NCBI RefSeq assembly: GCF_026341125.1
Contig: NZ_JAPEOR010000001.1
Span: 3,224,001-3,288,000, forward strand
DNA: 64,000 nucleotides
From: Streptomyces sp. NBC_01142
GTDB lineage: Bacteria > Actinomycetota > Actinomycetes > Streptomycetales > Streptomycetaceae
Direction: 5' to 3'
Positions 53,591-63,416 of this stretch are shown here, one piece after another. The notes under the pieces were generated by a model, which made no database searches, was not told the origin of the DNA, and saw only the letters and a list, made by a program, of their open reading frames with translations. Positions within the stretch are counted from its first letter, which is position 1, and the number at the start of each line of letters is the position of its first letter. The position numbers and the translations under genes were made by a program.

Positions 53591-53632
53591 GCACGAACCT
53601 CGCGGTGCGCCGGTGACCGGGCGGGCGTGTGC

Positions 53633-54217
53633 TCAGGGCGTCCGTTGCCGGGCTTCCCGCAGCTCCCAGTCGGCCTTGGTGAGGGCGTACTCGACATCGC
53701 CGAGTCCGGAGCCTTCGATGACATCTGGCCACTCCTCGAAGAAAGTTCGTACGTAACGCAGGCCGGCCTTTTCCATCACGCGCCGCGAACGCGAATTGAC
53801 CGTCATCGTGTTCGCGGTCACGCGCTGTACGCCCAGCTCCGTGAATCCCTTGCGGATCAGGGCGAGAGATCCTTCCGTTGCCAGACCGCGGCCCCACGCC
53901 GCCCTCCTCAGCCGGTAGCCGAGCTCCACCACGGCACAGCTGTGGTCCTCCAGCGGCCGCAGTACGAACCAGCCCAGAAACTGCCCTGTCCCCCGCTCTT
54001 CGGCCGCCCAGAACACACGGTCGCCGATGCACGGACAGTCATGGAGAAAGCGTGGCAGAACCTCGGTGCGGATGGCGTCCCGCGTGGTCGGCCGGCCTCC
54101 GTTGATGAAGCGCATGACGTCGGGATCGTTGTCGAGGCCGAGCAGCCGGTCCACGTCCCCCTCGCTCTCGCTGAAACGACGAAGCGCGAGACGGTCGGTC
54201 TCCAGAAAGATGGACAT
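53633..54217 (-). CDS. GNAT-family N-acetyltransferase (RimJ/RimL type)
   Basis: This 194-residue protein begins MSIFLETDRLALRRFSESEG at the ATG at 54217. The acetyl-CoA-binding motif is RRAAWGRGLATEGSLALI, and NSRSRRVMEKAGLRYVRTF is typical of the RimJ/RimL subgroup, which acetylates protein N-termini or small amines. It lies on the opposite strand between the conservon's C and D genes. The upstream 54220-54330 contains imperfect repeats of ATGGGCAT(C/G)GA with no gene. Confidence 0.8.
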   Translation of the reverse strand: MSIFLETDRLALRRFSESEGDVDRLLGLDNDPDVMRFINGGRPTTRDAIRTEVLPRFLHDCPCIGDRVFWAAEERGTGQFLGWFVLRPLEDHSCAVVELGYRLRRAAWGRGLATEGSLALIRKGFTELGVQRVTANTMTVNSRSRRVMEKAGLRYVRTFFEEWPDVIEGSGLGDVEYALTKADWELREARQRTP

Positions 54218-54496
54218 GCCCCGATCCTGATTACCGCGGGCTTCGCCCGCCAGCGAATATTCGCTCGTCGCTCGCATGGGTATCGGATTGCGCATCGAAA
54301 TGGGCATGGAAATGGGCATCGAGTGGGCGAGGAACAGTCACAACGATCTAATAGCGATCCATACCCTCGGACCACGGCCCGAATTGCCATGCTGGCTGCG
54401 TACTTTGCTGACCCTCGAGCCTCGAAGACTGTTCTGACCTGTGGGTTTCCCGAACAGGTCGCGCATCGTGAGGCTCACTCTTGAGAGAAGTGATTC

Positions 54497-55102
54497 ATGA
54501 CCTCCGAGAGCTCCGACAGCACCGGTGGGGAGAACACCGCCCTCGCGCTGAAGATTCTGGTCGCCGGCGGCTTCGGCGTCGGCAAGACCACCCTGGTCGG
54601 CGCGGTGAGTGAGATACGTCCCCTGCGCACCGAGGAACCGCTCAGCCAGGCGGGCGCCACGGTCGACGACACCGGGGGCGTGGACCGGAAGACCACGACG
54701 ACTGTCGCCATGGACTTCGGACGTATCACCATCCGCTCCGGCCTGTCCCTCTACCTCTTCGGCACGCCCGGACAGGACCGCTTCTGGTTCCTGTGGGACG
54801 AACTGTCCCAAGGCGCGCTGGGGGCCGTCGTCCTCGCCGACACCCGGCGTCTCGGCGACTGCTTCCCCGCCGTCGACTACTTCGAGCACCGCCGGATCCC
54901 CTTCGTCGTCGCGGTCAACTGCTTTGCCGAAACCCGCACCTACGGCGCCCACGAGGTCTCCCGAGCCCTTGATCTCGACCGTGGGACACCGGTTGTGCTG
55001 TGTGACGCGCGTGACCGCGATTCGGGAAAGGAGGTGCTCGTACGGCTCGTCGAGTACGCGGGGCGCATGTACACCGCCCGACTGCTCGACTCGGTCGGCT
55101 AG
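54497..55102 (+). CDS. cvnD: Conservon GTPase (CvnD)
   Basis: This 201-residue Ras-like/MglA-type GTPase starts at the ATG at 54497. P-loop LVAGGFGVGKTTLVGAVSEI, the switch region with DFGRITI and GTPGQDRFWFLWDEL, and VAVNCFAETRTYG are the nucleotide-binding features. It normally directly follows cvnC. Here it is 1.2 kb away, past a small membrane-protein gene and an opposite-strand GNAT gene. It is followed after 83 bases by a second roadblock gene. Confidence 0.9.
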   Translation: MTSESSDSTGGENTALALKILVAGGFGVGKTTLVGAVSEIRPLRTEEPLSQAGATVDDTGGVDRKTTTTVAMDFGRITIRSGLSLYLFGTPGQDRFWFLWDELSQGALGAVVLADTRRLGDCFPAVDYFEHRRIPFVVAVNCFAETRTYGAHEVSRALDLDRGTPVVLCDARDRDSGKEVLVRLVEYAGRMYTARLLDSVG

Positions 55103-55185
55103 CCGCACCTTGCCCTGTCGTCCCTCGTACGAAAGGCTTACGGCAACGGGGTGACGGGGAACGTACGAGCGGGGAGGACCGACCA

Positions 55186-55593
55186 ATGCCGTTGGACAAG
55201 GGACTTGACTGGCTGCTGGACGACCTGACCAAGAGGATCGAGCACATACGTCACGCGCTGGTGCTCTCCAACGACGGCCTGGTGACGGGAGCGAGCACCG
55301 GTCTGGCACGGGAGGACGCCGAACACCTGGCCGCGGTCTCCTCCGGCCTGCACTCCCTCGCCCGGGGCTCGGGACGCCATTTCCGTGCGGGCAAGGCACG
55401 CCAGACCATGGTCGAGTTCGACGAAGCGCTGCTCTTTGTCACGGCGGCGGGTGACGGAAGCTGCCTGTGCGTACTGAGTGCGGCCGAGGCCGATGTCGGT
55501 CAGGTCGCCTACGAGATGACGCTGATGGTCAACCGGGTCGGCGAGCACCTGGGTGTCGCGGCCAGGCAGCCGGGCGGCAACTCGGGCTTCTGA
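55186..55593 (+). CDS. Second roadblock/LC7 protein
   Basis: This 135-residue protein (ATG at 55186, GGGGAGG upstream) is a close relative of CvnB: LDWLLDDLTKRIEHIRHALV, NDGLVTGASTGLAREDAEHL, LLFVTAAGDGSCLCVLS. It lies next to cvnD and may be its specific partner, or it is a copy of CvnB. The unit CvnD plus roadblock here looks like a half-conservon. Confidence 0.88.
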   Translation: MPLDKGLDWLLDDLTKRIEHIRHALVLSNDGLVTGASTGLAREDAEHLAAVSSGLHSLARGSGRHFRAGKARQTMVEFDEALLFVTAAGDGSCLCVLSAAEADVGQVAYEMTLMVNRVGEHLGVAARQPGGNSGF

Positions 55594-55712
55594 CCCGGAC
55601 GGATGCCGGCTCAGGACGGCGTCGTGCGGGTTATCCACAGGCCGGGCGAGATGTGACTGCGGCGGGCTACGGTCGTCACCGAGAGTATTCACACCTCACG
55701 GGGGAGACCGTC

Positions 55713-56594
55713 ATGACGGTGAAGGAAGCGGCGGCGCGCAGCCTGGCGTTCGGCCGGGCCGCACAGGCACTGGACCTCAAACGCGGAGAGTTCGATCTCG
55801 CGGTCCAGTTGGGGCATGTCCGTACGACGCCGGGGGCGAGCGGCGGACCACCGCGGGTCGCGCAGGAGGAGGTCGACCGTCTGCGCAGCGTGAGGGCGTT
55901 CCCGGACGCGCTGCGGGAGCGGGTGCGGACCGTCGGGACGGTGGAAGGCGCGCGGCTCATCTCCATCAGTCCGGCGCGTTTCACCCGGCTCGCCCGCACG
56001 GGCCACTTCACACCGATCCGGTTCTATCTGAACCGCTACCGGGCGGTCGTCTGGCTCTACCTGGCTGAGGAACTCAGCGAGTTCGCCACTGACCACCCCG
56101 ACCTGCTGCGTGGCAGAACACCGCCCGCTCTGCGGGCCGTCCTGGACGCCGGCGAGGACCGGCGTGCGCGCAACTGGCGGGGCCGACGGCTCGGACTGCT
56201 GCTGCGAACGACCGAGGACCCGTGGGAGCGCGCGGCAGCGATCGCCTCCGTGCTCGATCCCGTCGCGGTGGCGGAGGTGGCGGCCGATCCGTACGAACGC
56301 TCGCATCTGCGGGTCCTGAGGCCCGAACTGGTCCCGGGCCGCCCGGAGTCGCAGGCCGCGCGCGAAGTGGTCGAGCGGCTGCTGCTGGCGGACCACCCGG
56401 ACGAGATCCTCTGGCACCGGGTGAGCCTGGCCGAGGCGCTCAAGGCGGCGCGTGAACTCCGCCCGGCGCCACGCCCCGCTCCCAGGGCCGACCGCCGCGC
56501 ACTCGCCCGGCCCGCAACGGTGACTGCGGTGCGCCGGACTCCACGCGGTCTGCTGACCCGCCTTCGCTTCAGAAGGGCGGCTCCCGTGCTGTGA
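55713..56594 (+). CDS. DUF6397-like protein
   Basis: This 293-residue protein starts at the ATG at 55713 after GGGGAGA. A helix-turn-helix-like N-terminus (TVKEAAARSLAFGRAAQALD, GEFDLAVQLGHVRTTPG) is followed by RLRSVRAFPDALRERV and a basic C-terminus. It resembles the streptomycete DUF6397 family of unknown function; DNA binding is plausible. No signal or membrane segment. Confidence 0.65.
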   Translation: MTVKEAAARSLAFGRAAQALDLKRGEFDLAVQLGHVRTTPGASGGPPRVAQEEVDRLRSVRAFPDALRERVRTVGTVEGARLISISPARFTRLARTGHFTPIRFYLNRYRAVVWLYLAEELSEFATDHPDLLRGRTPPALRAVLDAGEDRRARNWRGRRLGLLLRTTEDPWERAAAIASVLDPVAVAEVAADPYERSHLRVLRPELVPGRPESQAAREVVERLLLADHPDEILWHRVSLAEALKAARELRPAPRPAPRADRRALARPATVTAVRRTPRGLLTRLRFRRAAPVL

Positions 56595-56601
56595 CGGGTT
56601 G

Positions 56602-57111
56602 TCAGTGTGCCCCTGGAGCGATCTGACCGGGCGCCAGGGTGGTCGGCCAGAGAGTGAGGGTCTGACCGTCGAGCGAGACGTACTGGTCCGGATGGGCGTC
56701 CCGCACGGCCGTCACGTCCTGCGCGTCGAAGTGGCCCGTCAGCAGGACCAGTCCGTTCTCATGGGACGCCGCCGTCCAACTGCCGGCGGGCCAGACAGTG
56801 ATGACATCGCCGTCGCGGGTCACCTGACGGGCGGGCAGCGCCGTCCGTACGAGTTCCAGGTCCTCGTCGCCGAAGTCGCCGACGAGACGGACCAGTGAAC
56901 CATGCCGCTTGATGGTCCGGGCGCGGGTGGGCCACGGACCCCGCGGACGGGCGGAGGGCGCAGCGTCGTGGTACCCGGCCGCGTCGTGACCGGCCGCGGC
57001 GAAAGGGGAGTGTGAGCCATCGGGAACGGCTTCGTGGTCCGCGCGGGAGGTGACCTGAAGCGTATTCGCACCTGCACTGCTGCGCGGAGAGCTTCGTTGT
57101 GACTCAGGCAT
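56602..57111 (-). CDS. Hypothetical protein
   Basis: From the ATG at 57111 it has 169 residues; an ATG at 57135 is an alternative and neither has a clear ribosome binding site. The N-terminal half is low-complexity, Ser/Pro/His-rich. The C-terminal half has two similar beta-rich units (HGSLVRLVGDFGDEDLELVR and NGLVLLTGHFDAQDVTAVR), suggesting an internal duplication. No family is recognised. Confidence 0.5.
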   Translation of the reverse strand: MPESQRSSPRSSAGANTLQVTSRADHEAVPDGSHSPFAAAGHDAAGYHDAAPSARPRGPWPTRARTIKRHGSLVRLVGDFGDEDLELVRTALPARQVTRDGDVITVWPAGSWTAASHENGLVLLTGHFDAQDVTAVRDAHPDQYVSLDGQTLTLWPTTLAPGQIAPGAH

Positions 57112-57236
57112 GGAGGTGCCCCATATCTGCATCTGAAGGGAAGAGTTACGGATCAGCGAGCCGACGTCTCGAAAACCGTAGAGCTTTGCGTTTGCAATCA
57201 CAAGGGGATTCTGAGGCCGATGGTGTAACAGATGCA

Positions 57237-57266
57237 GTGACAGAACTTCCGGTGACAGAACTCCCG
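57237..57266 (+). repeat. 15-bp tandem repeat upstream of tdh
   Basis: GTGACAGAACTTCCG (57237-57251) is followed immediately by GTGACAGAACTCCCG (57252-57266), differing at one base. It lies 350 bases before tdh and may be a regulator site. Confidence 0.5.
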
Positions 57267-57523
57267 GTCCTTTGGAGCGGGATGCCGTCCCGCGCGAGCA
57301 GCTCCAGGAAGCCTTGCCTGGTGGGGTCCGCGTTGGCCGTGTGACGACACGTTTTCTCTCAAGATCCAGGACGCTTGACAACTGCAACGCGCTTCAGCAA
57401 CATCCGGCCAAACTGACCCAGGACCGCACGCATGAAGCTCCGCTGTGGGCCCGCTTAAGAAATCCTCGATGGACTCAGGGGTCCCGGCTGGGCAGATTGG
57501 TGCAGGTCCACTGACCGGAGCTG

Positions 57524-57559
57524 TCACAGCCTTCACAGCCCTTCACGGCTTTCACAGCC
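57524..57559 (+). repeat. TCACAGC-type repeats before tdh
   Basis: Four copies of TCACAGC/TCACGGC start at 57524, 57533, 57543 and 57552, nearly one helical turn apart. They lie 60-95 bases before the tdh ATG, where an activator could bind. Confidence 0.4.
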
Positions 57560-57618
57560 GTCGCCGGCATCGCAGCTGTGCCCGGTCAGCCCCTTGCCAC
57601 CAGCCTGGAGCCGCCGCG

Positions 57619-58647
57619 ATGAAGGCACTTGTCAAGCAGCACGCCGAGCCCGGGCTGTGGCTCATGGATGTGCCGGAGCCGGAGACCGGCCCCGGTGATG
57701 TGCTGATCAAGGTGCTGCGCACCGGCATCTGCGGCACCGACCTGCACATCAGGTCCTGGGACGGCTGGGCCCAGCAGGCCGTCACCACGCCGCGCGTCCT
57801 CGGTCACGAGTTCGTCGGCGAGGTCGCCGCCGTCGGTGCGGACGTCCAGGACATCGCGGTGGGCGACGTGGTGAGCGGCGAGGGCCATCTGGTGTGCGGC
57901 AAGTGCCGCAACTGTCTCGCCGGCCGCCGCCATCTGTGCCGCAGCACCATCGGCCTCGGCGTCGGCCGCGACGGAGCCTTCGCGGAGTACGTCGCCCTGC
58001 CTGCCTCCAATGTGTGGGTGCACCGTACGAAGGTGGACCTGGACATCGCCGCGATCTTCGACCCGTTCGGCAACGCCGTGCACACCGCCCTCTCCTTCCC
58101 GCTGGTCGGCGAGGACGTCCTGATCACCGGCGCCGGCCCGATCGGCATCATGGCCGCCGCCGTCGCCCGGCACGCCGGCGCGCGCAATGTGGTGATCACC
58201 GATGTGAGCGAGTCCCGGCTGGCGATCGCCCGCAAGGCCGGCGCCACCCTCGCCCTGAACGTCGCGCAGAGCGACATCGCCGAGGCACAGCGCCGGCTGG
58301 GGCTCAAGGAGGGCTTCGACATCGGCCTGGAGATGTCCGGCCGTCCCGAGGCCATGCGCGACATGGTCGACAACATGACGCACGGCGGCCGTATCGCCAT
58401 GCTCGGACTGCCCGCTCAGGAGTTCGCCGTCGACTGGTCGAAGATCGTCACCTCGATGATCACCATCAAGGGCATCTACGGCCGCGAGATGTTCGAGACC
58501 TGGTACGCGATGACCGTCCTGCTCGAGGGCGGGCTCGACCTCACCCCGGTGATCACCGGCTCCTACGGCTATGAGGACTTCGACGCCGCCTTCGACGAGG
58601 CCGCCACCGCCCGCAGCGGCAAGATCATCCTCGACTGGACCGTCTGA
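57619..58647 (+). CDS. tdh: L-threonine 3-dehydrogenase
   Basis: This 342-residue zinc-dependent medium-chain dehydrogenase starts at the ATG at 57619. Catalytic zinc ligands lie in [13 protein letters not shown] and [13 protein letters not shown]; the structural zinc site is [18 protein letters not shown] binding is [20 protein letters not shown]. It oxidises L-threonine to 2-amino-3-ketobutyrate with NAD+. The kbl gene follows after 30 bases, completing threonine breakdown to glycine and acetyl-CoA. The length is that of E. coli Tdh (341). Confidence 0.93.
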   Translation: MKALVKQHAEPGLWLMDVPEPETGPGDVLIKVLRTGICGTDLHIRSWDGWAQQAVTTPRVLGHEFVGEVAAVGADVQDIAVGDVVSGEGHLVCGKCRNCLAGRRHLCRSTIGLGVGRDGAFAEYVALPASNVWVHRTKVDLDIAAIFDPFGNAVHTALSFPLVGEDVLITGAGPIGIMAAAVARHAGARNVVITDVSESRLAIARKAGATLALNVAQSDIAEAQRRLGLKEGFDIGLEMSGRPEAMRDMVDNMTHGGRIAMLGLPAQEFAVDWSKIVTSMITIKGIYGREMFETWYAMTVLLEGGLDLTPVITGSYGYEDFDAAFDEAATARSGKIILDWTV

Positions 58648-58677
58648 ACCTCCACCTCCCGAACTCAAGGAGCCCTC

Positions 58678-59865
58678 ATGTACGCGTCCGTCCGGGACGA
58701 CCTCGCCACCACCCTCGACGAGATCCGCGCTGCCGGTCTCTACAAGCCCGAGCGGGTCATCGGCACCCCGCAGAGCGCCTCCGTGTCCGTCGCCTCGGGC
58801 GACGTACTCAACTTCTGCGCCAACAACTACCTCGGCCTCGCCGACCACCCCGAGGTCGTTGCCGCCGCCAAGGAAGCGCTGGACCGCTGGGGCTACGGCA
58901 TGGCCTCCGTCCGCTTCATCTGCGGCACCCAGGAGATCCACAAGGAGCTCGAGCAGCGCCTGTCGGCGTTCCTCGGCCAGGAGGACACGATCCTCTACTC
59001 CTCCTGCTTCGACGCCAACGGCGGCGTCTTCGAAACCCTGCTGGGCCCCGAGGACGCGGTCATCTCCGACGCCCTCAACCACGCGAGCATCATCGACGGC
59101 ATCCGCCTGTCCAAGGCCCGCCGCCACCGGTACGCCAACCGCGACCTCGCCGACCTGGAGCAGCAGCTCAAGGAGGCCGTCGAGGGCGGCGCCCGCCGCC
59201 GCCTCATCGTCACCGACGGTGTCTTCTCCATGGACGGCTATGTCGCTCCGCTGGCCGAGATCTGCGACCTCGCGGACCGCTACGACGCGATGGTCATGGT
59301 CGACGACTCGCACGCCGTCGGCTTCGTCGGCCCCGGTGGCCGCGGCACCCCCGAGCTGCACGGCGTGATGGACCGCGTCGACATCATCACCGGCACCCTC
59401 GGCAAGGCGCTGGGCGGCGCGTCCGGCGGCTATGTGGCGGCCCGCGCCGAGATCGTCGAGCTGCTGCGCCAGCGCTCCCGCCCGTACCTCTTCTCCAACT
59501 CCCTCGCCCCGGTGATCGCCGCCGCTTCCCTCAAGGTCCTCGACCTGCTGGAGTCGGCCGACGACCTGCGTGAGCGCCTGAACGCGAACACCGCCCTGTT
59601 CCGTACGAAGATGACCGAGGCGGGCTTCGAGATCCTGCCCGGCGACCACGCCATCGCCCCCGTCATGATCGGCGACGCGGCCGAGGCCGGCCGGATGGCG
59701 GAACTGCTCCTGGAGCGCGGCGTCTACGTGATCGGCTTCTCGTACCCCGTCGTCCCGATGGGACAGGCGCGGATCCGGGTCCAGCTCTCCGCCGCGCACT
59801 CCACCGCCGACGTGGAGCGGGCGGTGGCGGCCTTCGTCGACGCACGAGCGACAATGGCTGGGTGA
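58678..59865 (+). CDS. kbl: Glycine C-acetyltransferase (2-amino-3-ketobutyrate CoA ligase)
   Basis: This 395-residue PLP enzyme of the alpha-oxoamine synthase family starts at the ATG at 58678 after AAGGAGCC. Landmarks: [45 protein letters not shown], and the PLP-binding Lys in [16 protein letters not shown]. It splits 2-amino-3-ketobutyrate with CoA into glycine and acetyl-CoA. It follows tdh in one operon and overlaps the LysR gene at its end. Confidence 0.93.
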   Translation: MYASVRDDLATTLDEIRAAGLYKPERVIGTPQSASVSVASGDVLNFCANNYLGLADHPEVVAAAKEALDRWGYGMASVRFICGTQEIHKELEQRLSAFLGQEDTILYSSCFDANGGVFETLLGPEDAVISDALNHASIIDGIRLSKARRHRYANRDLADLEQQLKEAVEGGARRRLIVTDGVFSMDGYVAPLAEICDLADRYDAMVMVDDSHAVGFVGPGGRGTPELHGVMDRVDIITGTLGKALGGASGGYVAARAEIVELLRQRSRPYLFSNSLAPVIAAASLKVLDLLESADDLRERLNANTALFRTKMTEAGFEILPGDHAIAPVMIGDAAEAGRMAELLLERGVYVIGFSYPVVPMGQARIRVQLSAAHSTADVERAVAAFVDARATMAG

Positions 59866-60776
59866 TCGACCCCCGGCGGCTTCGTATTCTGCGGGCCGTG
59901 GCGGACCACCGAACGGTGACCGCCGCGGCGTCCGCGCTCTACCTCACCCCCTCGGCCGTCTCCCAGCAGCTCAACGCGCTCGAGCAGGAGACCGGCCACG
60001 CCCTGCTGATCCGCAGTGGCAAAGGGGTACGGCTGACGGCGGCGGGCGAGATCCTGCTCGCCCACACCCATGCCGTTCTCGCCCAGCTGGAGCGGGCCGA
60101 GGCGGAGCTGGCGGCGTATGCGGGCGGCGCGGCCGGCGAGGTCACGGTCGCCGCCTTCGCCACGGGTATCGCAGAGGTCGTTGCCCCGGCCATCGGGCGC
60201 CTCACCACGGAGCACCCGGACATCCGGGTACGGGTACGGGACGCCGAGGGCGACGAGAGCCTGCCGCTGGTGCTCGACGGCGAGGCGGATCTGGCCGTGG
60301 CGGTCGAGTACCGGGGCGCACCTCGAGAGGACGACCAGCGGCTGGCGCGCGTGCCGCTCTACGCGGAGCCCTTCGATGCCGTACTGCACGTCGACCACCC
60401 CCTCGGGCGGGGCGGACGCGTCGGGCTCGCCGAGCTCGCGGACAGCGACTGGATCGGCCCGTACCCCGGCAATCCCTGTCACGACATGGTGCTGCTGGCC
60501 TGTGAGCTCGCCGGATTCCAGCCGCGTCTGGTGCACTCCTCGGACGACTTCCGCGCCGTGGTCGCCCTCGCCGGGGCGGGCGCGGGCGTGGCGCTCGTAC
60601 CGCGCTCAGCGCTGTGCGGGATGGAGCTGAAGGACGTCGTCGTCCGGCCCGTGACGGGTCCCGCCGCGACCCGCAGGGTATTTGCCGCCGTACGCCGAGG
60701 AGCGGAACTGCACCCGCTGATCCGGCCGGTGCTCGACGCACTGGCCGGATCAGCGGGCGGGCTGTCCACCGACTGA
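59862..60776 (+). CDS. LysR-family regulator
   Basis: This 304-residue protein starts at a GTG at 59862 in a GTGA overlap with the kbl stop, so it is co-transcribed with tdh-kbl. The LysR helix-turn-helix lies at the N-terminus ([40 protein letters not shown]), and the C-terminal part is the periplasmic-binding-like sensor fold. LysR genes usually lie divergent from their target; here it follows in line, so it may control this operon or another. Confidence 0.88.
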   Translation: MIDPRRLRILRAVADHRTVTAAASALYLTPSAVSQQLNALEQETGHALLIRSGKGVRLTAAGEILLAHTHAVLAQLERAEAELAAYAGGAAGEVTVAAFATGIAEVVAPAIGRLTTEHPDIRVRVRDAEGDESLPLVLDGEADLAVAVEYRGAPREDDQRLARVPLYAEPFDAVLHVDHPLGRGGRVGLAELADSDWIGPYPGNPCHDMVLLACELAGFQPRLVHSSDDFRAVVALAGAGAGVALVPRSALCGMELKDVVVRPVTGPAATRRVFAAVRRGAELHPLIRPVLDALAGSAGGLSTD

Positions 60777-60830
60777 GCAGGGAATCAGCAGGAGATCGGC
60801 AGGGATCGGCTCCCGCGATCGGGCAAGGGG

Positions 60831-61346
60831 TCAGTTCCCGGGCTGTGCCGCCGTCTCCATCGCCAGCTTGAGATTGCCCAAGGTGGTGCGGATGTTGCCG
60901 CGCTGGAAGTCGGCGAACGTATGCCCGCGGGTGGCCATCCTGTCGAAGGCGTTGGCCACCACGTCGGGCCAGGAGCGCCGATCGTCGGTCCATGTCTCGG
61001 TCACCCGGGTCCCGCCCTCGACCGCCTCGAACCGGTACTCCCAGGTGGCGATCCGGCCGGGCAGCACAGGCCGCCGTTTGCCGATGGCACGCACCCGGAA
61101 GGCGAAACGTTCACCCGGATCGGCGGCGGTCACCGTGCACCGCGTGGTCCAGCGCAGCGGCCCTCGTTTGTTGTAGCCGTCGAAGACCATGCCCACATAG
61201 GCCTGCTCACTGCCGTCGCGCACGGTCGCGCCGCGGTTCTCCGGGCTCCAGCGCCCCATCAGCGCGGGGTTGCTGACCTGCGCGTAGATCGTCGAGGGGG
61301 CGGCGTCGATGACGATGCTGTCCCAAACCGAGAGGGTGCGTGCCAT
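60831..61346 (-). CDS. SRPBCC-family protein (polyketide cyclase/dehydrase type)
   Basis: This 171-residue protein starts at the ATG at 61346. The START/SRPBCC helix-grip fold is recognised by DSIVIDAAPSTIYAQVSNPA, YRFEAVEGGTRVTETWTDDR and the long final helix (FQRGNIRTTLGNLKLAMET). Such proteins bind hydrophobic ligands or act as cyclases; the ligand is unknown. No secretion signal. Confidence 0.8.
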   Translation of the reverse strand: MARTLSVWDSIVIDAAPSTIYAQVSNPALMGRWSPENRGATVRDGSEQAYVGMVFDGYNKRGPLRWTTRCTVTAADPGERFAFRVRAIGKRRPVLPGRIATWEYRFEAVEGGTRVTETWTDDRRSWPDVVANAFDRMATRGHTFADFQRGNIRTTLGNLKLAMETAAQPGN

Positions 61347-61407
61347 GGGGTACGACTCCGATCCGTTGGGCGCCCGCCGCCGGCGGGTCGCCGTCCAGCG
61401 GTGATTG

Positions 61408-63024
61408 TCAGCTCCGGGGGCCTGGGGCATCTGCCAGGATGGCTGCTTCAACTGCATCGTAATCCTGGTCGTGTTGGCGTCGCGCTCGGGTACTCCGGGG
61501 GGTGAGGACGGTGCCGAGCCAGCCGGCGAGGAACCCGAGGGGGATGGAGACGAGCCCGGTGGTCGTGTAGGGGAACCAGGTGAAGTCGTCGTCGGGGAAG
61601 ATGGCTTGGGGCGAGCCGGAGATCAGCGTCGTGCCCGTGATGAGGACCAGGACACTCAGCGTGCCGACGACGAGAGTGCTCAGCAGTCCGGTGCGGGTGT
61701 AGCGGCGCCAGAAGAGGCTATAGACGAGCGCGGGAGCGATCGCGGAGGCGCCCAGACAGAAGGACAGGGTGACCATCGCCTGCAGGTTCAAGTGCCGGGA
61801 GGCGGCGGCGAGCATGATCGCGGAGAGACCGACCGCGGCCGCGGTGGCGCGGGCCAGCATCATCTCGGAGCTGTCGCGCAGTACCTTCTTGCGCTGCAGA
61901 CCGTGCGTGATGAGGTCGTGCGCGAGGGAGTTGGCGCAGGCGAGCGTGATACCGGCGACGGAGGCCAGCAGGGTCAGGAAGATCGCCGTGGTCATGGCCG
62001 TGAACAGCAGTGTCTCGAAGGTCGAGACTTCCGTGCCCATGATCGCCTGGCTGACCAGGAGGATCGAGGTCTTGCCCTGCGGGTCGGCAAGCGTGATCTG
62101 TTCGCGGCCGACGACCGCGGCGGCGCCGAAACCGATCACGGCGCTGAGCATGCCCATGACGACGACGGTGGAGACAGCCCAGGACATCGAGCGGCGTACG
62201 GCGGGCGCACTGCGCGAGCTGAACATGCGCATGGTGATGTGGGGGAGGCAGGCCGCACCCAGGACGACGGTCAGCTGCGTGCTGATCATGTCGAGTCCAC
62301 CGCCGTCGAACTGGAGACCCGGCGCGAGGTAGGCATCACCGGCTCCGCTGCCCCGCGCGGCGGCGTCCAGCAGGGCGGGCAGGCTGAAGTCGAAGCGGTT
62401 CAGAACGAGCGCGGCGATGGCGACGGCAGCCGCGAGCAGCACCACGGTCTTGACCAGCTGGATGAAGGCGGTGCCCTTCATACCGCCGATGGCCGCGTAG
62501 ATGATCATCAACAGGCCGAGCAGCACAATGGAGCCGGTCTTGAAGCCGGCGGCATCGATGCCCAGGACGAAGGCCAGCAGATCGCCCGCGCCCGCGAGCT
62601 GGAAGATCAGCAGGGGGAAGAGGGCGACGAGGGTGACGACGCACGCGGTGATACGGACGGCGGCGCTCGGGGTGCGCCGGGTCAGCACGTCGCCCATGGT
62701 GAACCGGCCGGCGTTGCGCAGGGGTTCCGCCAGCAGGAACATCAGCAGCACCAGTGAGAGTGCCGTGCTGAGGGCGAGCACGAGCCCGTCCTGGCCGACC
62801 AGCGAGATGACGCCGATGGTGCCCAGCACACTGGCGGCGGATATGTAGTCGCCGGCGATGGCGAGGCCGCTCCGCATGGGGGAGAGGGAGCGGTAGCCGG
62901 TGTAGAACTCGTCCAGGTCGTCGCGGTCCGGCCCGGTCATCACGCACAGCAGCAGGGTCACGGTGGTCACCGCGATAAAGGCGACGAAGGACATCGTCTG
63001 GGCCTCGGAACCGAATTCGGTCAT
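61408..63024 (-). CDS. Solute:sodium symporter (ActP/MctC-like carboxylate permease)
   Basis: This 538-residue protein has about thirteen hydrophobic segments. Features: DEFYTGYRSLSPMRSGLAIA, GDYISAASVLGTIG, MGDVLTRRTPSAAVRI and YAAIGGMKGTAFIQLVKTVV, the pattern of acetate/pyruvate-type symporters. It probably imports short-chain carboxylates with Na+ or H+. The ATG at 63024 overlaps the DUF485 gene's stop, the standard arrangement for this transporter pair. Confidence 0.88.
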   Translation of the reverse strand: MTEFGSEAQTMSFVAFIAVTTVTLLLCVMTGPDRDDLDEFYTGYRSLSPMRSGLAIAGDYISAASVLGTIGVISLVGQDGLVLALSTALSLVLLMFLLAEPLRNAGRFTMGDVLTRRTPSAAVRITACVVTLVALFPLLIFQLAGAGDLLAFVLGIDAAGFKTGSIVLLGLLMIIYAAIGGMKGTAFIQLVKTVVLLAAAVAIAALVLNRFDFSLPALLDAAARGSGAGDAYLAPGLQFDGGGLDMISTQLTVVLGAACLPHITMRMFSSRSAPAVRRSMSWAVSTVVVMGMLSAVIGFGAAAVVGREQITLADPQGKTSILLVSQAIMGTEVSTFETLLFTAMTTAIFLTLLASVAGITLACANSLAHDLITHGLQRKKVLRDSSEMMLARATAAAVGLSAIMLAAASRHLNLQAMVTLSFCLGASAIAPALVYSLFWRRYTRTGLLSTLVVGTLSVLVLITGTTLISGSPQAIFPDDDFTWFPYTTTGLVSIPLGFLAGWLGTVLTPRSTRARRQHDQDYDAVEAAILADAPGPRS

Positions 63025-63416
63025 CGGCGTGCTCCTTGCGGGCTCTGGGCGGCCTGGCGGCGGACGGCCTCGGCGAGCGGATCGACCCGGCGGCGTGCGG
63101 ACCTCTCGTACGCGGCCACGGCCACCAGCGTCACGGGGAGCTGGAGCAGGCCGAGCAGGAGGCCGAAGGTGAGGCCGCGGGTGATCTTGCCGGTCATCAG
63201 CCCCGGTGCGTAGGCGGAGAGGAGGAGGAAGAGGACGAAGTAGCCGAGCGCGGTCAGGGTCCCGACGCGGCGCAGCCGGCGGTAGGCACTGCTGAGCGCG
63301 GGCACATCGCTGGGGGGAGCGACGGGCGGCTCCGGGGGAGGAGGGGGATCCTGCCAGTAGTGCTGGGACGGTCCGGGCTGCTCGGGATATGAGGGCGGTG
63401 GGGAGTAGTACGACAT
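63021..63416 (-). CDS. DUF485 membrane protein, symporter partner
   Basis: This 131-residue protein starts at the ATG at 63416. A Pro-rich cytoplasmic N-terminus (YYSPPPSYPEQPGPSQHYWQ) is followed by two membrane segments, TALGYFVLFLLLSAYAPGLM and LTFGLLLGLLQLPVTLVAVA, the DUF485 layout. It is encoded immediately before and overlapping the symporter gene, as usual for YjcH-ActP pairs, and is probably a subunit or assembly factor. Confidence 0.85.
   Translation of the reverse strand: MSYYSPPPSYPEQPGPSQHYWQDPPPPPEPPVAPPSDVPALSSAYRRLRRVGTLTALGYFVLFLLLSAYAPGLMTGKITRGLTFGLLLGLLQLPVTLVAVAAYERSARRRVDPLAEAVRRQAAQSPQGARR

Larger units (their letters stand above)
57112..57618. promoter_or_regulatory. 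Leader region upstream of tdh
   Basis: No gene supported in 507 bases. It contains two unusual repeat groups, listed separately (57237-57266 and 57524-57559). These are the most likely sites for regulator binding upstream of the threonine dehydrogenase operon. Confidence 0.4.

Noticed and set aside
57586..59799. 737-codon minus-strand frame opposite tdh and kbl
   Set aside because: Antisense artefact: both plus-strand genes carry complete catalytic motifs.
61405..62757. 450-codon plus-strand frame opposite the symporter gene
   Set aside because: Highly charged Asp/Gln/Gly-rich product with no motif. The minus-strand product is a clear multi-pass transporter.
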